DNA of 64,000 nt from an uncultured Clostridia bacterium (lineage in GTDB: Bacteria > Bacillota > Clostridia > Christensenellales > UBA1242), in the NCBI GenBank assembly GCA_947625515.1, contig CANQOO010000001.1, positions 62,001-126,000 on the forward strand. The letters run 5' to 3'. Position 1 is the stretch's first letter; every line of letters starts with the position of its first letter. The notes beneath the pieces are model-generated. The model did no database searches. It saw only the letters and a list, made by a program, of their open reading frames with translations, and had not been told where the DNA came from. The translations under genes and the position numbers were made by a program. Of the stretch, positions 55,809 through 64,000 are shown piece by piece.

Positions 55809-58800
55809 ATGTTTGAACTTAACAACTTTGAAAAAATTAAAATTGGAATTGCAAGTCCTGAAAAAATCAGGGAATGGTCGCATGGTGAGGTGACGAAGCC
55901 AGAGACCATAAACTATCGCACGCAAAAGCCAGAAAAAGACGGGCTTTTCTGCGAGAAGATTTTTGGGCCTAAAAAGGACTGGGAATGCCATTGCGGAAAA
56001 TATAAACGCATCCGCTATCGTGGCGTTGTCTGCGACAAGTGCGGCGTCGAGGTGACACGAAGCAAGGTGCGTCGTGAGCGTATGGGGCATATCGAACTTG
56101 CCACGCCTGTCACACATCTTTGGTATTTCCGCTCTGTTCCGTCCCGCATTGGAACACTTTTGGACCTTACTCCAAAAACTTTGGAGCAGGTTGTTTATTA
56201 CATCAACTATATTGTGACCGACCCAAAACATACCGATTTGGAATATAAACAAATTCTCAATGATAAAGAATATCGTGAGGCCATTGAAAAATATGGTGTT
56301 GGCAGTTTTGATGCCGGCATGGGTGCTGAAGCAATTAAAACCCTTCTCTCTCATGTGGATTTGGCAAAAGAGAGCGACGCTCTTAAAGAAGAAATTAAAA
56401 CTTCAAAAGGGCAACGCAAAATCAAGGCGGCAAAGAAGTTGGACGTTGTGGAAAGTTTCCGCAAGAGTGGAAACAACCCAACTTGGATGGTGCTTGACGT
56501 CATTCCTGTCCTTCCGCCAGACCTTCGACCAATGGTTCCACTGGACGGCGGACGCTATGCAACCAGCGACCTGAACGACCTCTATCGTCGCGTCATCAAC
56601 CGCAACAACCGTTTGAAAAAACTTATGGAACTTGGGGCACCAGATGTCATCATCCGCAACGAAAAGCGTATGCTTCAAGAGGCTGTTGACAACCTCATCG
56701 ACAACGGCAAACGCGGCAAGCCTGTCCAGGGCAGCAAACAACGCGATTTGAAATCCCTCACCGCAATGCTGGGCGGCAAGCAGGGGCGTTTCCGTCAAAA
56801 CCTGCTTGGAAAACGTGTGGATTATTCCGGACGTTCGGTTATTGTCGTTGGGCCAGAACTTAAAATGTATCAATGCGGACTTCCAAAAGAAATGGCTCTT
56901 GAACTTTTCAAGCCATTCATCATCAACCGCTTGATTGACATGAATCTTTCCAACAACATCAAAACGGCAAAGCGTATGATTGAACGCGAAAAACCTGTTG
57001 TTTGGGACATTTTGGCGGACGTCATCAAAGACCACCCAGTGCTTTTGAACCGTGCACCAACCTTGCACAGATTGTCCGTTCAGGCGTTTGAACCCGTGCT
57101 GATTGAGGGCAGAGCAATCAAATTGCACCCATCAGTGTGTGCGGCGTTCAACGCGGACTTCGACGGTGACCAAATGCCAGTGCATGTGCCTCTTTCCATC
57201 GATGCCTGCACCGAAGCAAGAACGCTCATGCTTGCTTCCAACAACATCCTCAAACTTTCTGACGGCGAACCAATCGTCACTCCTGCACAGGACGTGGTTA
57301 TTGGGTGCTATTATCTGACCCTGATTCGTCCAGGTGCCAAGGGCGAGGGCGGCATCTTTGCTTCCAAGAATGAGGCAATTTATGCTTATCAAACCAAGAA
57401 TCTTGACCTGCAAGCCGAAATCGCTGTCAGACTGTCTGCGGAAGTGGACGGCAAGACCTACACCAAGCGTGTCACAACATCTGTCGGCAGAATTTTGTTC
57501 AACAATGTCATCCCTCAAAACTTGGGCTATGTTGACCGCTCCAATCCAGAAAATTATTGCGATTTGGAAATCAACTATCCAGTCAAGAAAGCCGACTTGA
57601 AGAAAATTGTTGCACAATGCTATGATAAGTTTGGCACAACAGAATGCTCCAAACTTGTTGATAACCTTAAAGAAACAGGATATAAATTCTCCACACTCGC
57701 TGCGGTTTCTGTGAACATGTATGACATTCAAGAGCCGCCTGAAAAGGCTGAAATTCTTAAAGAGGCAGAAGCAAAGGTTCTGGAAAATGAAAAAATGCTT
57801 CGCCGCGGACTTATCACTCAGGAAGAGAAAATCAACGAAAACATCATTGTTTGGAATGATGCCGTCACAAAAGTTTCCAACCGAATTTTGGAAGATATGG
57901 ACACATTCAATCCATTCAGCTTGATGGTTTCTTCTGGTGCTCGTGGTGATAAGACTCAGCTTAACTCGGACTGCGGCTTGATTGGAATTAAGGCCACTGC
58001 GTCCGGTCAAAAGAACGACACATCCATCAAGTCTTCCTTCAAACAAGGATTGACACCAATTGAATACTTCATCAACTCCCGCGGGTCGCGTAAAGGTTTG
58101 TCCGACACCGCTCTTAAAACGGCGGACTCTGGTTATTTGACCCGTCGTCTTGTGGACATCGCCCAAGACGTTGTCATCACCACTGAGGACTGCTTTGCAG
58201 ATGCAGGAGAAAAGGTGAAGGGCGTCACAGTCAGCGAACTTGTTCAGGACGGCTTTGTGATGGAAAGTTTGGCAGACAGAATCTATGGCCGCGTGGCTGT
58301 GGACGACATCATAAATCCAAAAACCAAAGAAGTGATTGTGCCTGCAAACACAATGATTTCCAAAGAACAGGCAAAAGCAGTGCAAGAAGCAGGCATCAAA
58401 GAAGTTCAAATTCGCTCTTTGATGACATGCCGCTGCAAGCATGGCGTTTGTGCAAAATGCTATGGCAGAAACTTGGCTGGCAAAGATATGGTCACACTTG
58501 GCGAGGCTGTCGGCATTGTTGCGGCTCAATCAATCGGCGAGCCGGGCACACAGCTTACGCTTAGAACCTTCCACTCGGGCGGTGCGGCGGTCGCTGCGGA
58601 CATCACCCAAGGTCTGCCGCGTGTTGAAGAAATTTTTGAAGCACGCAGACCAAAAGGTGAATGCATCCTCAGTGAGGTTGCCGGCAAAGTTAGGGTGAAA
58701 GAGGACGCCAAGAACTTCTATCTCACCATTGTCACCGGCGAAGGCGATATCGATTATGAAGTTCGCAAGCCTGCCATCTTGAAAGTTCAAGACGGTCAGA

Positions 58801-59342
58801 CTGTTGAGCCTGGCACACAACTCACCGCCGGCTCAATCAACCCAAGTGACCTGTTGGTGACCAAGGGCTTGAAGGGGCTTCAACAATATCTTCTCAGCGA
58901 AGTCATTGGCGTATATCGCAGCCAGAACGTTAGCGTAAACGATAAACACATCGAAATCATCATTCGTCAGATGCTCAAAAAAGTCAAGATTGAGGACAGC
59001 GGCGACACAAATCTGTTGACCGGCGACGTTGTTGACATCTCCAAATGTGAAGAGGAAAATGAACGTGTTCTGCGTGCCGGCGGACGTCCAGCCATTGCAA
59101 GAAGAATCCTGCTTGGCATCACCAAGGCATCTCTTTCCACAGAGTCCTTCCTGTCCGCTTCTTCCTTCCAAGAGACATCTCGCGTGCTGACAGATGCTGC
59201 CCTCAAAGGTAAGGTGGACAACCTGCTTGGCATCAAAGAAAATGTCATCATTGGCAAACTTATTCCTGCAGGCTCTGGGCTTAGAAAATATCGCACAGTT
59301 GTGCCTGTTAAAGTGAACACCGACGAAGTTGCCGCAGAATAA
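55809..59342 (+). CDS. rpoC: RNA polymerase beta' subunit
   Basis: A 1177-residue core subunit. The N-terminal zinc site is [20 protein letters not shown], and the clamp/lid region includes [21 protein letters not shown]. The Mg-binding catalytic loop is [16 protein letters not shown]. Trigger-loop region: [40 protein letters not shown]. Second zinc site: [14 protein letters not shown]-terminal [19 protein letters not shown] and [16 protein letters not shown] complete it. It starts at ATG 55809 after a GGGGAAAAGG site. Length is typical of Firmicutes. Confidence 0.98.
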   Translation: MFELNNFEKIKIGIASPEKIREWSHGEVTKPETINYRTQKPEKDGLFCEKIFGPKKDWECHCGKYKRIRYRGVVCDKCGVEVTRSKVRRERMGHIELATPVTHLWYFRSVPSRIGTLLDLTPKTLEQVVYYINYIVTDPKHTDLEYKQILNDKEYREAIEKYGVGSFDAGMGAEAIKTLLSHVDLAKESDALKEEIKTSKGQRKIKAAKKLDVVESFRKSGNNPTWMVLDVIPVLPPDLRPMVPLDGGRYATSDLNDLYRRVINRNNRLKKLMELGAPDVIIRNEKRMLQEAVDNLIDNGKRGKPVQGSKQRDLKSLTAMLGGKQGRFRQNLLGKRVDYSGRSVIVVGPELKMYQCGLPKEMALELFKPFIINRLIDMNLSNNIKTAKRMIEREKPVVWDILADVIKDHPVLLNRAPTLHRLSVQAFEPVLIEGRAIKLHPSVCAAFNADFDGDQMPVHVPLSIDACTEARTLMLASNNILKLSDGEPIVTPAQDVVIGCYYLTLIRPGAKGEGGIFASKNEAIYAYQTKNLDLQAEIAVRLSAEVDGKTYTKRVTTSVGRILFNNVIPQNLGYVDRSNPENYCDLEINYPVKKADLKKIVAQCYDKFGTTECSKLVDNLKETGYKFSTLAAVSVNMYDIQEPPEKAEILKEAEAKVLENEKMLRRGLITQEEKINENIIVWNDAVTKVSNRILEDMDTFNPFSLMVSSGARGDKTQLNSDCGLIGIKATASGQKNDTSIKSSFKQGLTPIEYFINSRGSRKGLSDTALKTADSGYLTRRLVDIAQDVVITTEDCFADAGEKVKGVTVSELVQDGFVMESLADRIYGRVAVDDIINPKTKEVIVPANTMISKEQAKAVQEAGIKEVQIRSLMTCRCKHGVCAKCYGRNLAGKDMVTLGEAVGIVAAQSIGEPGTQLTLRTFHSGGAAVAADITQGLPRVEEIFEARRPKGECILSEVAGKVRVKEDAKNFYLTIVTGEGDIDYEVRKPAILKVQDGQTVEPGTQLTAGSINPSDLLVTKGLKGLQQYLLSEVIGVYRSQNVSVNDKHIEIIIRQMLKKVKIEDSGDTNLLTGDVVDISKCEEENERVLRAGGRPAIARRILLGITKASLSTESFLSASSFQETSRVLTDAALKGKVDNLLGIKENVIIGKLIPAGSGLRKYRTVVPVKVNTDEVAAE

Positions 59343-59350
59343 AACACATC

Positions 59351-59386
59351 AAAAGAAAGTGACAAATGCGTCATTTTCTTTTTTTT
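59351..59386 (+). terminator. Terminator of the rpoBC operon
   Basis: AAAAGAAAGTGA-N8-TCATTTTCTTTT hairpin with T tail, immediately after rpoC. Confidence 0.85.
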
Positions 59387-59565
59387 GTTGAAGGTTTTGA
59401 AGGAAGATGTTCGTTAAAACATATAAATTGTGACAGTTTTAAAGGGCATGAAAATAAGTTGCACTCATGCAATGAAAACAAGTTGCCTTGATTTAAAAAA
59501 TTCATTCTATTTTAAAAACGTTAAATGGTCGCGTGGATTTTCTTTGAATGGATGCTGGAAAACAT

Positions 59566-59595
59566 TTGGAGAATTGCATGGCGTTGTTGTAAAAT
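59566..59595 (+). promoter_or_regulatory. Promoter of rsmE-mtaB
   Basis: TTGGAG (59566-59571), 18 bp, TAAAAT (59590-59595), 24 bases before the rsmE ATG. AGGAG lies between. Confidence 0.5.
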
Positions 59596-59618
59596 AGATG
59601 CTGAAATAGGAGAAAAAA

Positions 59619-60323
59619 ATGAGAAGATTTTTTGGACGCCAAGAAAATGGCAGCATAATTTTGGAGGGAGATGAATTCAATCATCTCAAAAATGTCCTGC
59701 GTTTGGGCGTGGGGGCGGAGATTCTTGTGTCTCTGGGCGATGAGAATGAATATGCCTGCGAAGTTGAGACAATGGAAAAACATGTCGCAATCTGCAAAAT
59801 TATTGGCAAAAAAGTTTGTGCGGCAAATCCAAAGAAGAACATTGTGCTTTTTCAGGCAATCACCAAGCGGGAAAAGTTCGAGTTCATTGTGCAAAAAGCC
59901 ACTGAAATTGGCGTGTCAAAAATTGTTCCGTTTGTCAGCCAGCATGTTATTGCCAAAGTCACAGAAAACAAGCTTGAAAGGCTGAACTCCATCGCCATCA
60001 ACGCGTGCAAGCAGTGCGAGCGAACCATTCCGCCCGAAATTTGCCCGCCGATGAGTTTTGACGATGTTCTCAAAACATTCAAAGATTTTGATGTTGTGCT
60101 TTACGCCAACGAGCGTGCCGAAAAAAGCGAGAAGACAAAAGACCTATCTAAGGCAAAAAACATTGCCATCATTGTGGGCAGCGAAGGTGGCTTCGACGCA
60201 AAAGAAAAGGACAAATTTATTGCCGCTGGGGCAACGACAATCAGCCTGGGCAAACGCATTTTAAGGTGCGAAACGGCGAGCGTTGCGATGATGAGTTTGG
60301 TCTCCATTCTCAGCGAAAATTAA
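59619..60323 (+). CDS. rsmE: 16S rRNA m3U1498 methyltransferase
   Basis: A 234-residue SPOUT-class methyltransferase that methylates U1498 of 16S rRNA. N-terminal PUA-like domain: RRFFGRQENGSIILEGDEFNHLKNVLRLGVGAEI. SPOUT domain: QAITKREKFEFIVQKATEIGVSKIVPFVSQ, then the knotted SAM-binding motifs IAIIVGSEGGFDAKEKDKFIAAGATTISLGKRILRCETA. AGGAGAAAAAA precedes the ATG. mtaB follows after 12 bases, a common clostridial pairing (often also behind dnaJ-prmA, which is not the case here). Confidence 0.95.
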   Translation: MRRFFGRQENGSIILEGDEFNHLKNVLRLGVGAEILVSLGDENEYACEVETMEKHVAICKIIGKKVCAANPKKNIVLFQAITKREKFEFIVQKATEIGVSKIVPFVSQHVIAKVTENKLERLNSIAINACKQCERTIPPEICPPMSFDDVLKTFKDFDVVLYANERAEKSEKTKDLSKAKNIAIIVGSEGGFDAKEKDKFIAAGATTISLGKRILRCETASVAMMSLVSILSEN

Positions 60324-60335
60324 CTTGGAAAGAAT

Positions 60336-61628
60336 ATGAAAATTGCAATTTTAACCTTGGGCTGCAAGGTGAATAAATATGAAAGTGACGCCCTTATTTT
60401 CGAACTGAATCAGCGGGGCTTTGAGACGTCCGAAAAGTTGGAGAAGGCGGACGTTTATGTCATCAACACCTGTGCCGTCACCAATGAAGCGGAAAAAAAG
60501 AGCCGCCAAATGATTGAGCGGGCAAGAAGGTTTAACCAAAATGCCGCTGTTTTTGTGCTGGGCTGTGCAAGCCAAAATCGACCGCTTCAATTTGAAGGTC
60601 GCGGGGTGAATTACATCAGCGGCACATCTGGGAAGAAAAAAGTTTTGCAAGAGATTGAAAATCTTGCTCGCACTGCGGGGAGCGGGAAGGAAAACGCTGC
60701 CCTTATTTCGGCTGAGGCGACAAAAGGTGTTTTCGACCCGCCGAAAGAATATGAGGACGACCTGTTTTCGGCACAAACTCTTTCGCGTGCATTTGTGAAA
60801 ATTCAGGACGGTTGCAACCGCTTCTGCACGTATTGCATCATCCCATATCTTCGTGGGAGGAGCCGTTCTCGCAGCGTGCAGAGCATTGTGGACGAGGTCG
60901 CCAAACTGCCCGAAACGGTGAAAGAAGTTGTGCTTGTTGGCATTGACGTTTCGGATTTTCAGATTGACGGCAAGAAAGGGCTGGGGCAACTTTTGGTGCA
61001 GTTGGACAAATTTGGCAAGCGGCTGCGTCTGTCGTCCTTGGAGGACAGCCTGATTGACGAAAATTTCTTGCAAACGCTTGCCGGATTGAAGAATTTTTGT
61101 CCGCACTTTCACCTGTCGCTGCAAAGCGGATGTGACAGCGTGCTTAAAAAGATGAACCGGCACTACACCGCCGCACAGTTTGCTGAAAGCGTAAAACTTA
61201 TCCGAAAATATTTCCCTCTTGCCGGCATCACGACTGATGTCATTGTCGGCTTTCCGACTGAAACGGAGGAGGACTTCGAAAAAACCGTCGATTTTGTTAA
61301 GGAAGTCAAATTTTCACAACTGCACATTTTCCCATATTCCAAGCGTGACGGCACCGCCGCGGCGAAATTATATGCCGACCTACCCGGCAAAATCAAAAGC
61401 GACCGCCTTGCAAGGTTGGAAAATGTGGGCAAGACGCTGAAAGAGGATTTTGTGCGAAAGAATCAAACTGGCAATGTGCTTTTGGAAGAGAAAAAAGGCA
61501 AGTTTTGGGTGGGCTACTCTGAAAACTACATCAAATGTTTCTTGGAGGGCGACTTTCATGTCGGCGACATCGTGCCGGTGAAAAACTTCCAGCCATTTCA
61601 GTCCGGGGCAGTCGTTCAGCCGAAATGA
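60336..61628 (+). CDS. mtaB: tRNA t6A37 methylthiotransferase MtaB
   Basis: A 430-residue radical-SAM enzyme that converts t6A37 to ms2t6A37 in tRNA. The N-terminal UPF0004 domain holds the second cluster ligands (TLGCKVNKYESD, INTCAVTNEAE, LGCASQ). The radical-SAM triad is in KIQDGCNRFCTYCIIPYLRGRSRSR. FHLSLQSGCDSVLKKMNRHYT and TDVIVGFPTETEEDF are typical of the MiaB/RimO/MtaB group. The C-terminus is TRAM-like but short. Assignment to MtaB rather than MiaB rests on TLGCKVN and the neighbouring rsmE. Confidence 0.93.
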   Translation: MKIAILTLGCKVNKYESDALIFELNQRGFETSEKLEKADVYVINTCAVTNEAEKKSRQMIERARRFNQNAAVFVLGCASQNRPLQFEGRGVNYISGTSGKKKVLQEIENLARTAGSGKENAALISAEATKGVFDPPKEYEDDLFSAQTLSRAFVKIQDGCNRFCTYCIIPYLRGRSRSRSVQSIVDEVAKLPETVKEVVLVGIDVSDFQIDGKKGLGQLLVQLDKFGKRLRLSSLEDSLIDENFLQTLAGLKNFCPHFHLSLQSGCDSVLKKMNRHYTAAQFAESVKLIRKYFPLAGITTDVIVGFPTETEEDFEKTVDFVKEVKFSQLHIFPYSKRDGTAAAKLYADLPGKIKSDRLARLENVGKTLKEDFVRKNQTGNVLLEEKKGKFWVGYSENYIKCFLEGDFHVGDIVPVKNFQPFQSGAVVQPK

Positions 61629-61669
61629 GTTTTTTGAGTGAAATTTTCTCACAAAAAAGAGCTTTTTTC

Positions 61670-61698
61670 TTGACAAACATAATTTTTTTTGAGATAAT
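61670..61698 (+). promoter_or_regulatory. Promoter of the first tandem poly-G gene
   Basis: TTGACA (61670-61675), 17 bp, GATAAT (61693-61698). A leader of about 190 bases, conserved in the second copy, precedes the start codon. Confidence 0.75.
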
Positions 61699-61895
61699 AA
61701 GAATGAATTTTAATACATTGATTTTATGAACAAACAAATTTTTAAATAAGTTGTTTCAATTTGCAATAAGTTGAACTGTCAAAAACAATAAATAATTTAA
61801 GGACAAATTGCTCTATTTAAAAATATCAATAAAAAAACGTTATCAAATTACAAATTTGAGCGAAAATAATATTAAGAAAAAAAGGAGAGACAGAT

Positions 61896-63262
61896 ATGAG
61901 ACGTAAATTCGCGGGGGGGGGATTTTTGATAAGCTGAAATACACCGGCTTTGTTTGTCTTTTTCTTTTTGTTATCACTTGCACTATGGCTAACATTGTTT
62001 TGGCTGCTCTTTCGACCGGAATCGAGGGCGGCTTTTCTGTTATCTATGACGTGCCGCAGGACCTGTGGGACAATATATCCCAAATTTTTGACAGATACAA
62101 TGTCAACAAACTTTTGTGGAACATTTCAGGCGACAGCACAGCGACGGTGGACAATATGGCACCGATTGAGGCCCTCGCAGCAACAAGGATGACATCTGCG
62201 GACATGATTGCAAATTACAACAAGGTGAACCCCGCATCTGCGAACGCCGATTTGTCTGCATATGCAAACTCCGCTTCTGCTGATGCCGCTTATTATTCAT
62301 CCGCAAATGCTGCTTCTGTTTCTGCAAATCCCGCCACATCAAGCGAATATTTAATTCCTGCAAACTTTGCTTCTGCGGACGACGATTATTCCGTCTCTGC
62401 CATGAGCAATAATGCAGAAATTATTGTCACATTTGCCGGGCTTAAATGGACGCCAGTATATCTTTCCACCACCAACGAGGGAAAAGACAACGAACCACAC
62501 GATGTCATTCTCACTCTTTGGCTTACTGACGCCTCGCAACTGAGTGGAGAAACTTATGCCGACGGGAAAACATTTGATGAAAACGGAAATTCCACTTGGA
62601 GCAGTGGCTTTTCTTCAAGCGATAACACACGCGTGCCATATCCATCAGCAATGTATGGAACAAGTTATATGAGTGCTGTTGTCTTGAATAATGGCGGCGG
62701 ATATATCACAAGTGAGGGTGCAACAGAATTGACACAAGCACAGCAAAATGCAAGCAGCGTTTTTGCCAAATTCACAATGAAGGATTTTGGCTTGGCACAA
62801 TATTTGGTGACACCTGAGCATGTGCTGTGGCAGAAGGAGGGTCAAAGTACACAAACTTTTATTGGTGGCGAAGATGCCATATCGTATAACTGCCCGAACG
62901 AAAACTGGTCAAATGATGTGCCAGACGATGGGTTCTATGTGGATGAAAATGGCGATGCAACAAAATATAACTACGCCCATAAAACGGGCAATGATGCATG
63001 GAAAGATGATTATCTTTGGTTGCCATCCCTATCAGAGACGGGCTATACTAATAAGTATAACGGGATTTGGTGCACATCTGAGAACCAACGTAAAAACATG
63101 GCATATTCGTGGTCACGCACAGGCTATTATAGTTATTCTAACTATGCATACTATTTTACGCCAGGTGGCTATTACTGGCGATACCATGTTGAGAGTACTT
63201 ATGGCGTCCGTCCAGCACTGCACTTGAACCTCACTGAGGTGGCGAAAAGCCTGAAAAAATAA
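61896..63262 (+). CDS. Phase-variable surface protein, copy 1, OFF (9 G)
   Basis: AAGGAGAG precedes ATG 61896, which opens MRRKFAG... and then meets a G9 tract. With 9 G the frame ends at TGA 61935-61937 after 13 codons. With 10 G it would join the long frame (track ORF from 61985) to give about 455 residues. The joined N-terminus MRRKFAGGGIFDKLKYTGFVCLFLFVITCTMANIVLAAL is a signal peptide or anchor. The mature part shows NISGDSTATVDNMAPIEALAA, an Ala/Ser-rich linker, GLKWTPVYLS, WLTDASQL, AVVLNNGGGY and (Q)YLVTPEHVLWQ. It ends with WSRTGYYSYSNYAYYF...GVRPALHLNL. The downstream half is homologous to the 32.4-kb gene. Function unknown; internal start at 61985 would lack a ribosome binding site. 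Confidence 0.75.
61913..61921 (+). repeat. G9 homopolymer in copy 1 (OFF length)
   Basis: Nine G immediately after codon 5 (GC|GGGGGGGGG|ATTTTTG). Slipped-strand change by +1 would restore the reading frame. Confidence 0.9.
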
Positions 63263-63450
63263 CGAACGATAAAAGCCATAACTATGGGGTGGCAATGTCT
63301 GCAATAAACAAAACCTTCCAAAATATCGCGAATTGCAATAATCGGAAAACAAAAAATAGTTTGGAAATATAAATTAAGGACAGTTTTTTGCATTTTGAGA
63401 TAAAAAACTCTGCATGGCAGAGATTTTTTCGTTATCGCAGGAATTTTTGC

Positions 63451-63479
63451 TTGACAAAAACAATTTTTTTTGAGATAAT
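63451..63479 (+). promoter_or_regulatory. Promoter of the second tandem poly-G gene
   Basis: TTGACA (63451-63456), 17 bp, GATAAT (63474-63479); near-identical to the copy-1 promoter. Confidence 0.75.
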
Positions 63480-63645
63480 AAGAATGAACTTTAATACATT
63501 AATGTTTTGAACAAACAAATTTTTAAATAGTGGCTTGAAATTTCCACTTTCAAAACAATAAATTTAAAAATAAAAATATCAATAAAAAACGTTATCAAAT
63601 TACAAATTTGAGCGAAAATAATATGAAGAAAAAGGAGAGACAAAA

Positions 63646-64000
63646 ATGAGACGTAAATTCGCGGGGGGGGGGATTTTTGATAAACTAAAATTAACCGGCT
63701 TTGTTTGCTTGTTTCTCTTTGTCATCACTTGCACTATGGCTAACATTGTTTTGGCTGCTCTTTCGACTGGAATCGAGGGCGGCTTTTCTGTTATCTATGA
63801 AATTCCGCAGGACCTATGGGACCGAGTGTCACAAATCTTTGACAAAAGCAATGTCAACAAACTGTTGTGGAACATCTCAGGCGACAACACAGCGACGGTG
63901 GACAATATGGCACCGATTGAAGCCCTTGCAGCAAGCAGGATGACCTCAGAAGACATGATTGCAAACTACAACAAGGTGAACCCCGCATCTGTTGACAAGG
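63646..64000 (+). CDS. Phase-variable surface protein, copy 2, ON (10 G), truncated by window end
   Basis: AAGGAGAG precedes ATG 63646. With 10 G the frame is open to the window end: MRRKFAGGGIFDKLKLTGFVCLFLFVITCTMANIVLAAL, then STGIEGGFSVIYEIPQDLWDRV, NVNKLLWNISGDNTATVDNM and ASRMTSEDMIANYNKV. It is missing from the ORF track because no stop lies in the window. The N-terminal hydrophobic segment predicts export or membrane anchoring. Close paralogue of copy 1; differences are scattered substitutions, so the duplication is not brand-new. Confidence 0.8.
   Translation, partial: MRRKFAGGGIFDKLKLTGFVCLFLFVITCTMANIVLAALSTGIEGGFSVIYEIPQDLWDRVSQIFDKSNVNKLLWNISGDNTATVDNMAPIEALAASRMTSEDMIANYNKVNPASVDK
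63663..63672 (+). repeat. G10 homopolymer in copy 2 (ON length)
   Basis: Ten G at the same codon position as the G9 tract of copy 1, leaving the gene in frame. Confidence 0.9.

Larger units (their letters stand above)
61670..64000 (+). repeat. Tandem duplication containing promoter, leader and poly-G gene
   Basis: The segment from TTGACA 61670 onward is repeated from 63451. Both copies share GAGATAATAAGAATGAA, GAACAAACAAATTTTTAAATA, CGTTATCAAATTACAAATTT and the first part of the coding region. The starts of the coding copies are 1750 bases apart. The second copy runs off the window, so further copies may follow. Confidence 0.85.

Noticed and set aside
61985-63262. Start of tandem copy 1 at ATG 61985, as in the ORF track
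   Set aside because: This ATG has no ribosome binding site and would cut off the signal peptide. The conserved upstream start with AAGGAGAG plus the poly-G tract explains the gene better.
1-64000. CRISPR arrays, insertion sequences, prophage or integrative elements
   Set aside because: No regularly spaced repeats, transposase, integrase or phage structural genes were seen. The VirB4-like gene alone does not define an element.

Overview
The window looks like chromosomal DNA of an uncultured, spore-forming member of the Firmicutes (class Clostridia). The evidence is: (i) sporulation and germination genes (a SipL-like DUF3794/LysM protein, SpoIIR, SleB-YpeB); (ii) the Gram-positive heat-shock order hrcA-grpE-dnaK-dnaJ behind a CIRCE operator; (iii) PPDK, rubrerythrin, Veg, WalJ and QueH genes; (iv) AGGAGG-type ribosome binding sites and AT-rich intergenic DNA. 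I cannot name a genus. No rRNA, tRNA, CRISPR array, transposase or integrase was recognised.

Layout. 1-740: 3' end of a secreted SipW-like family gene. 1.0-5.2 kb: ppdK, an ankyrin protein and veg. 5.3-9.9 kb: sporulation/germination block (sipL-like, spoIIR, sleB, ypeB). 10.2-15.0 kb: uvrB-uvrA. 15.2-17.1 kb, minus strand: a putative spore-surface protein and a second SipW-like family gene. 17.5-25.6 kb: hrcA-grpE-dnaK-dnaJ, a DUF1385-PrmC fusion and prfA. 25.9-31.1 kb: small housekeeping and redox genes (ArsR-like regulator, queH, lepB, hup, rbr, a CYTH-like protein, walJ). 31.4-36.6 kb: an unknown membrane protein, a third surface protein, hflX, a DUF1858 protein and a PRC-barrel-like protein. 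37.3-51.2 kb: an orphan PrgI/VirB4-like ATPase followed by an 11-kb gene for a giant lipoprotein. 51.6-61.6 kb: rpoB-rpoC, then rsmE-mtaB. 61.7-64.0 kb: a tandem duplication of a surface-protein gene, the second copy cut by the window end.

The most interesting theme is probable phase variation of a surface-protein family by long G/C homopolymers. The two tandem genes at the right end begin with the same 5' coding sequence containing a G tract. The first copy has 9 G and is out of frame (13-codon stub). The second has 10 G and is open. Independently, the minus-strand family member at 16.1-17.1 kb has a 9-nt C tract exactly between its -35 (TTGACA) and -10 (TAAAAT), so tract length sets promoter spacing. 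These three tracts are the only G/C runs of 9 or more that I noticed, and all sit at gene-control points of secreted proteins. Their C-terminal VRPALHLNL-type domain may also be a hypervariable lectin-like module.

Other notable points: a GrpE with a 22-cysteine metallothionein-like N-terminal extension; an RpoB with Gln at the position of E. coli His526, which predicts intrinsic rifampicin resistance; several promoters placed so that the mRNA should start at or within a few bases of the AUG (uvrB, queH, walJ, hflX); and an intrinsic-terminator-like hairpin in the rpoB leader. All calls come from reading the sequence and from family knowledge. No database search was run.
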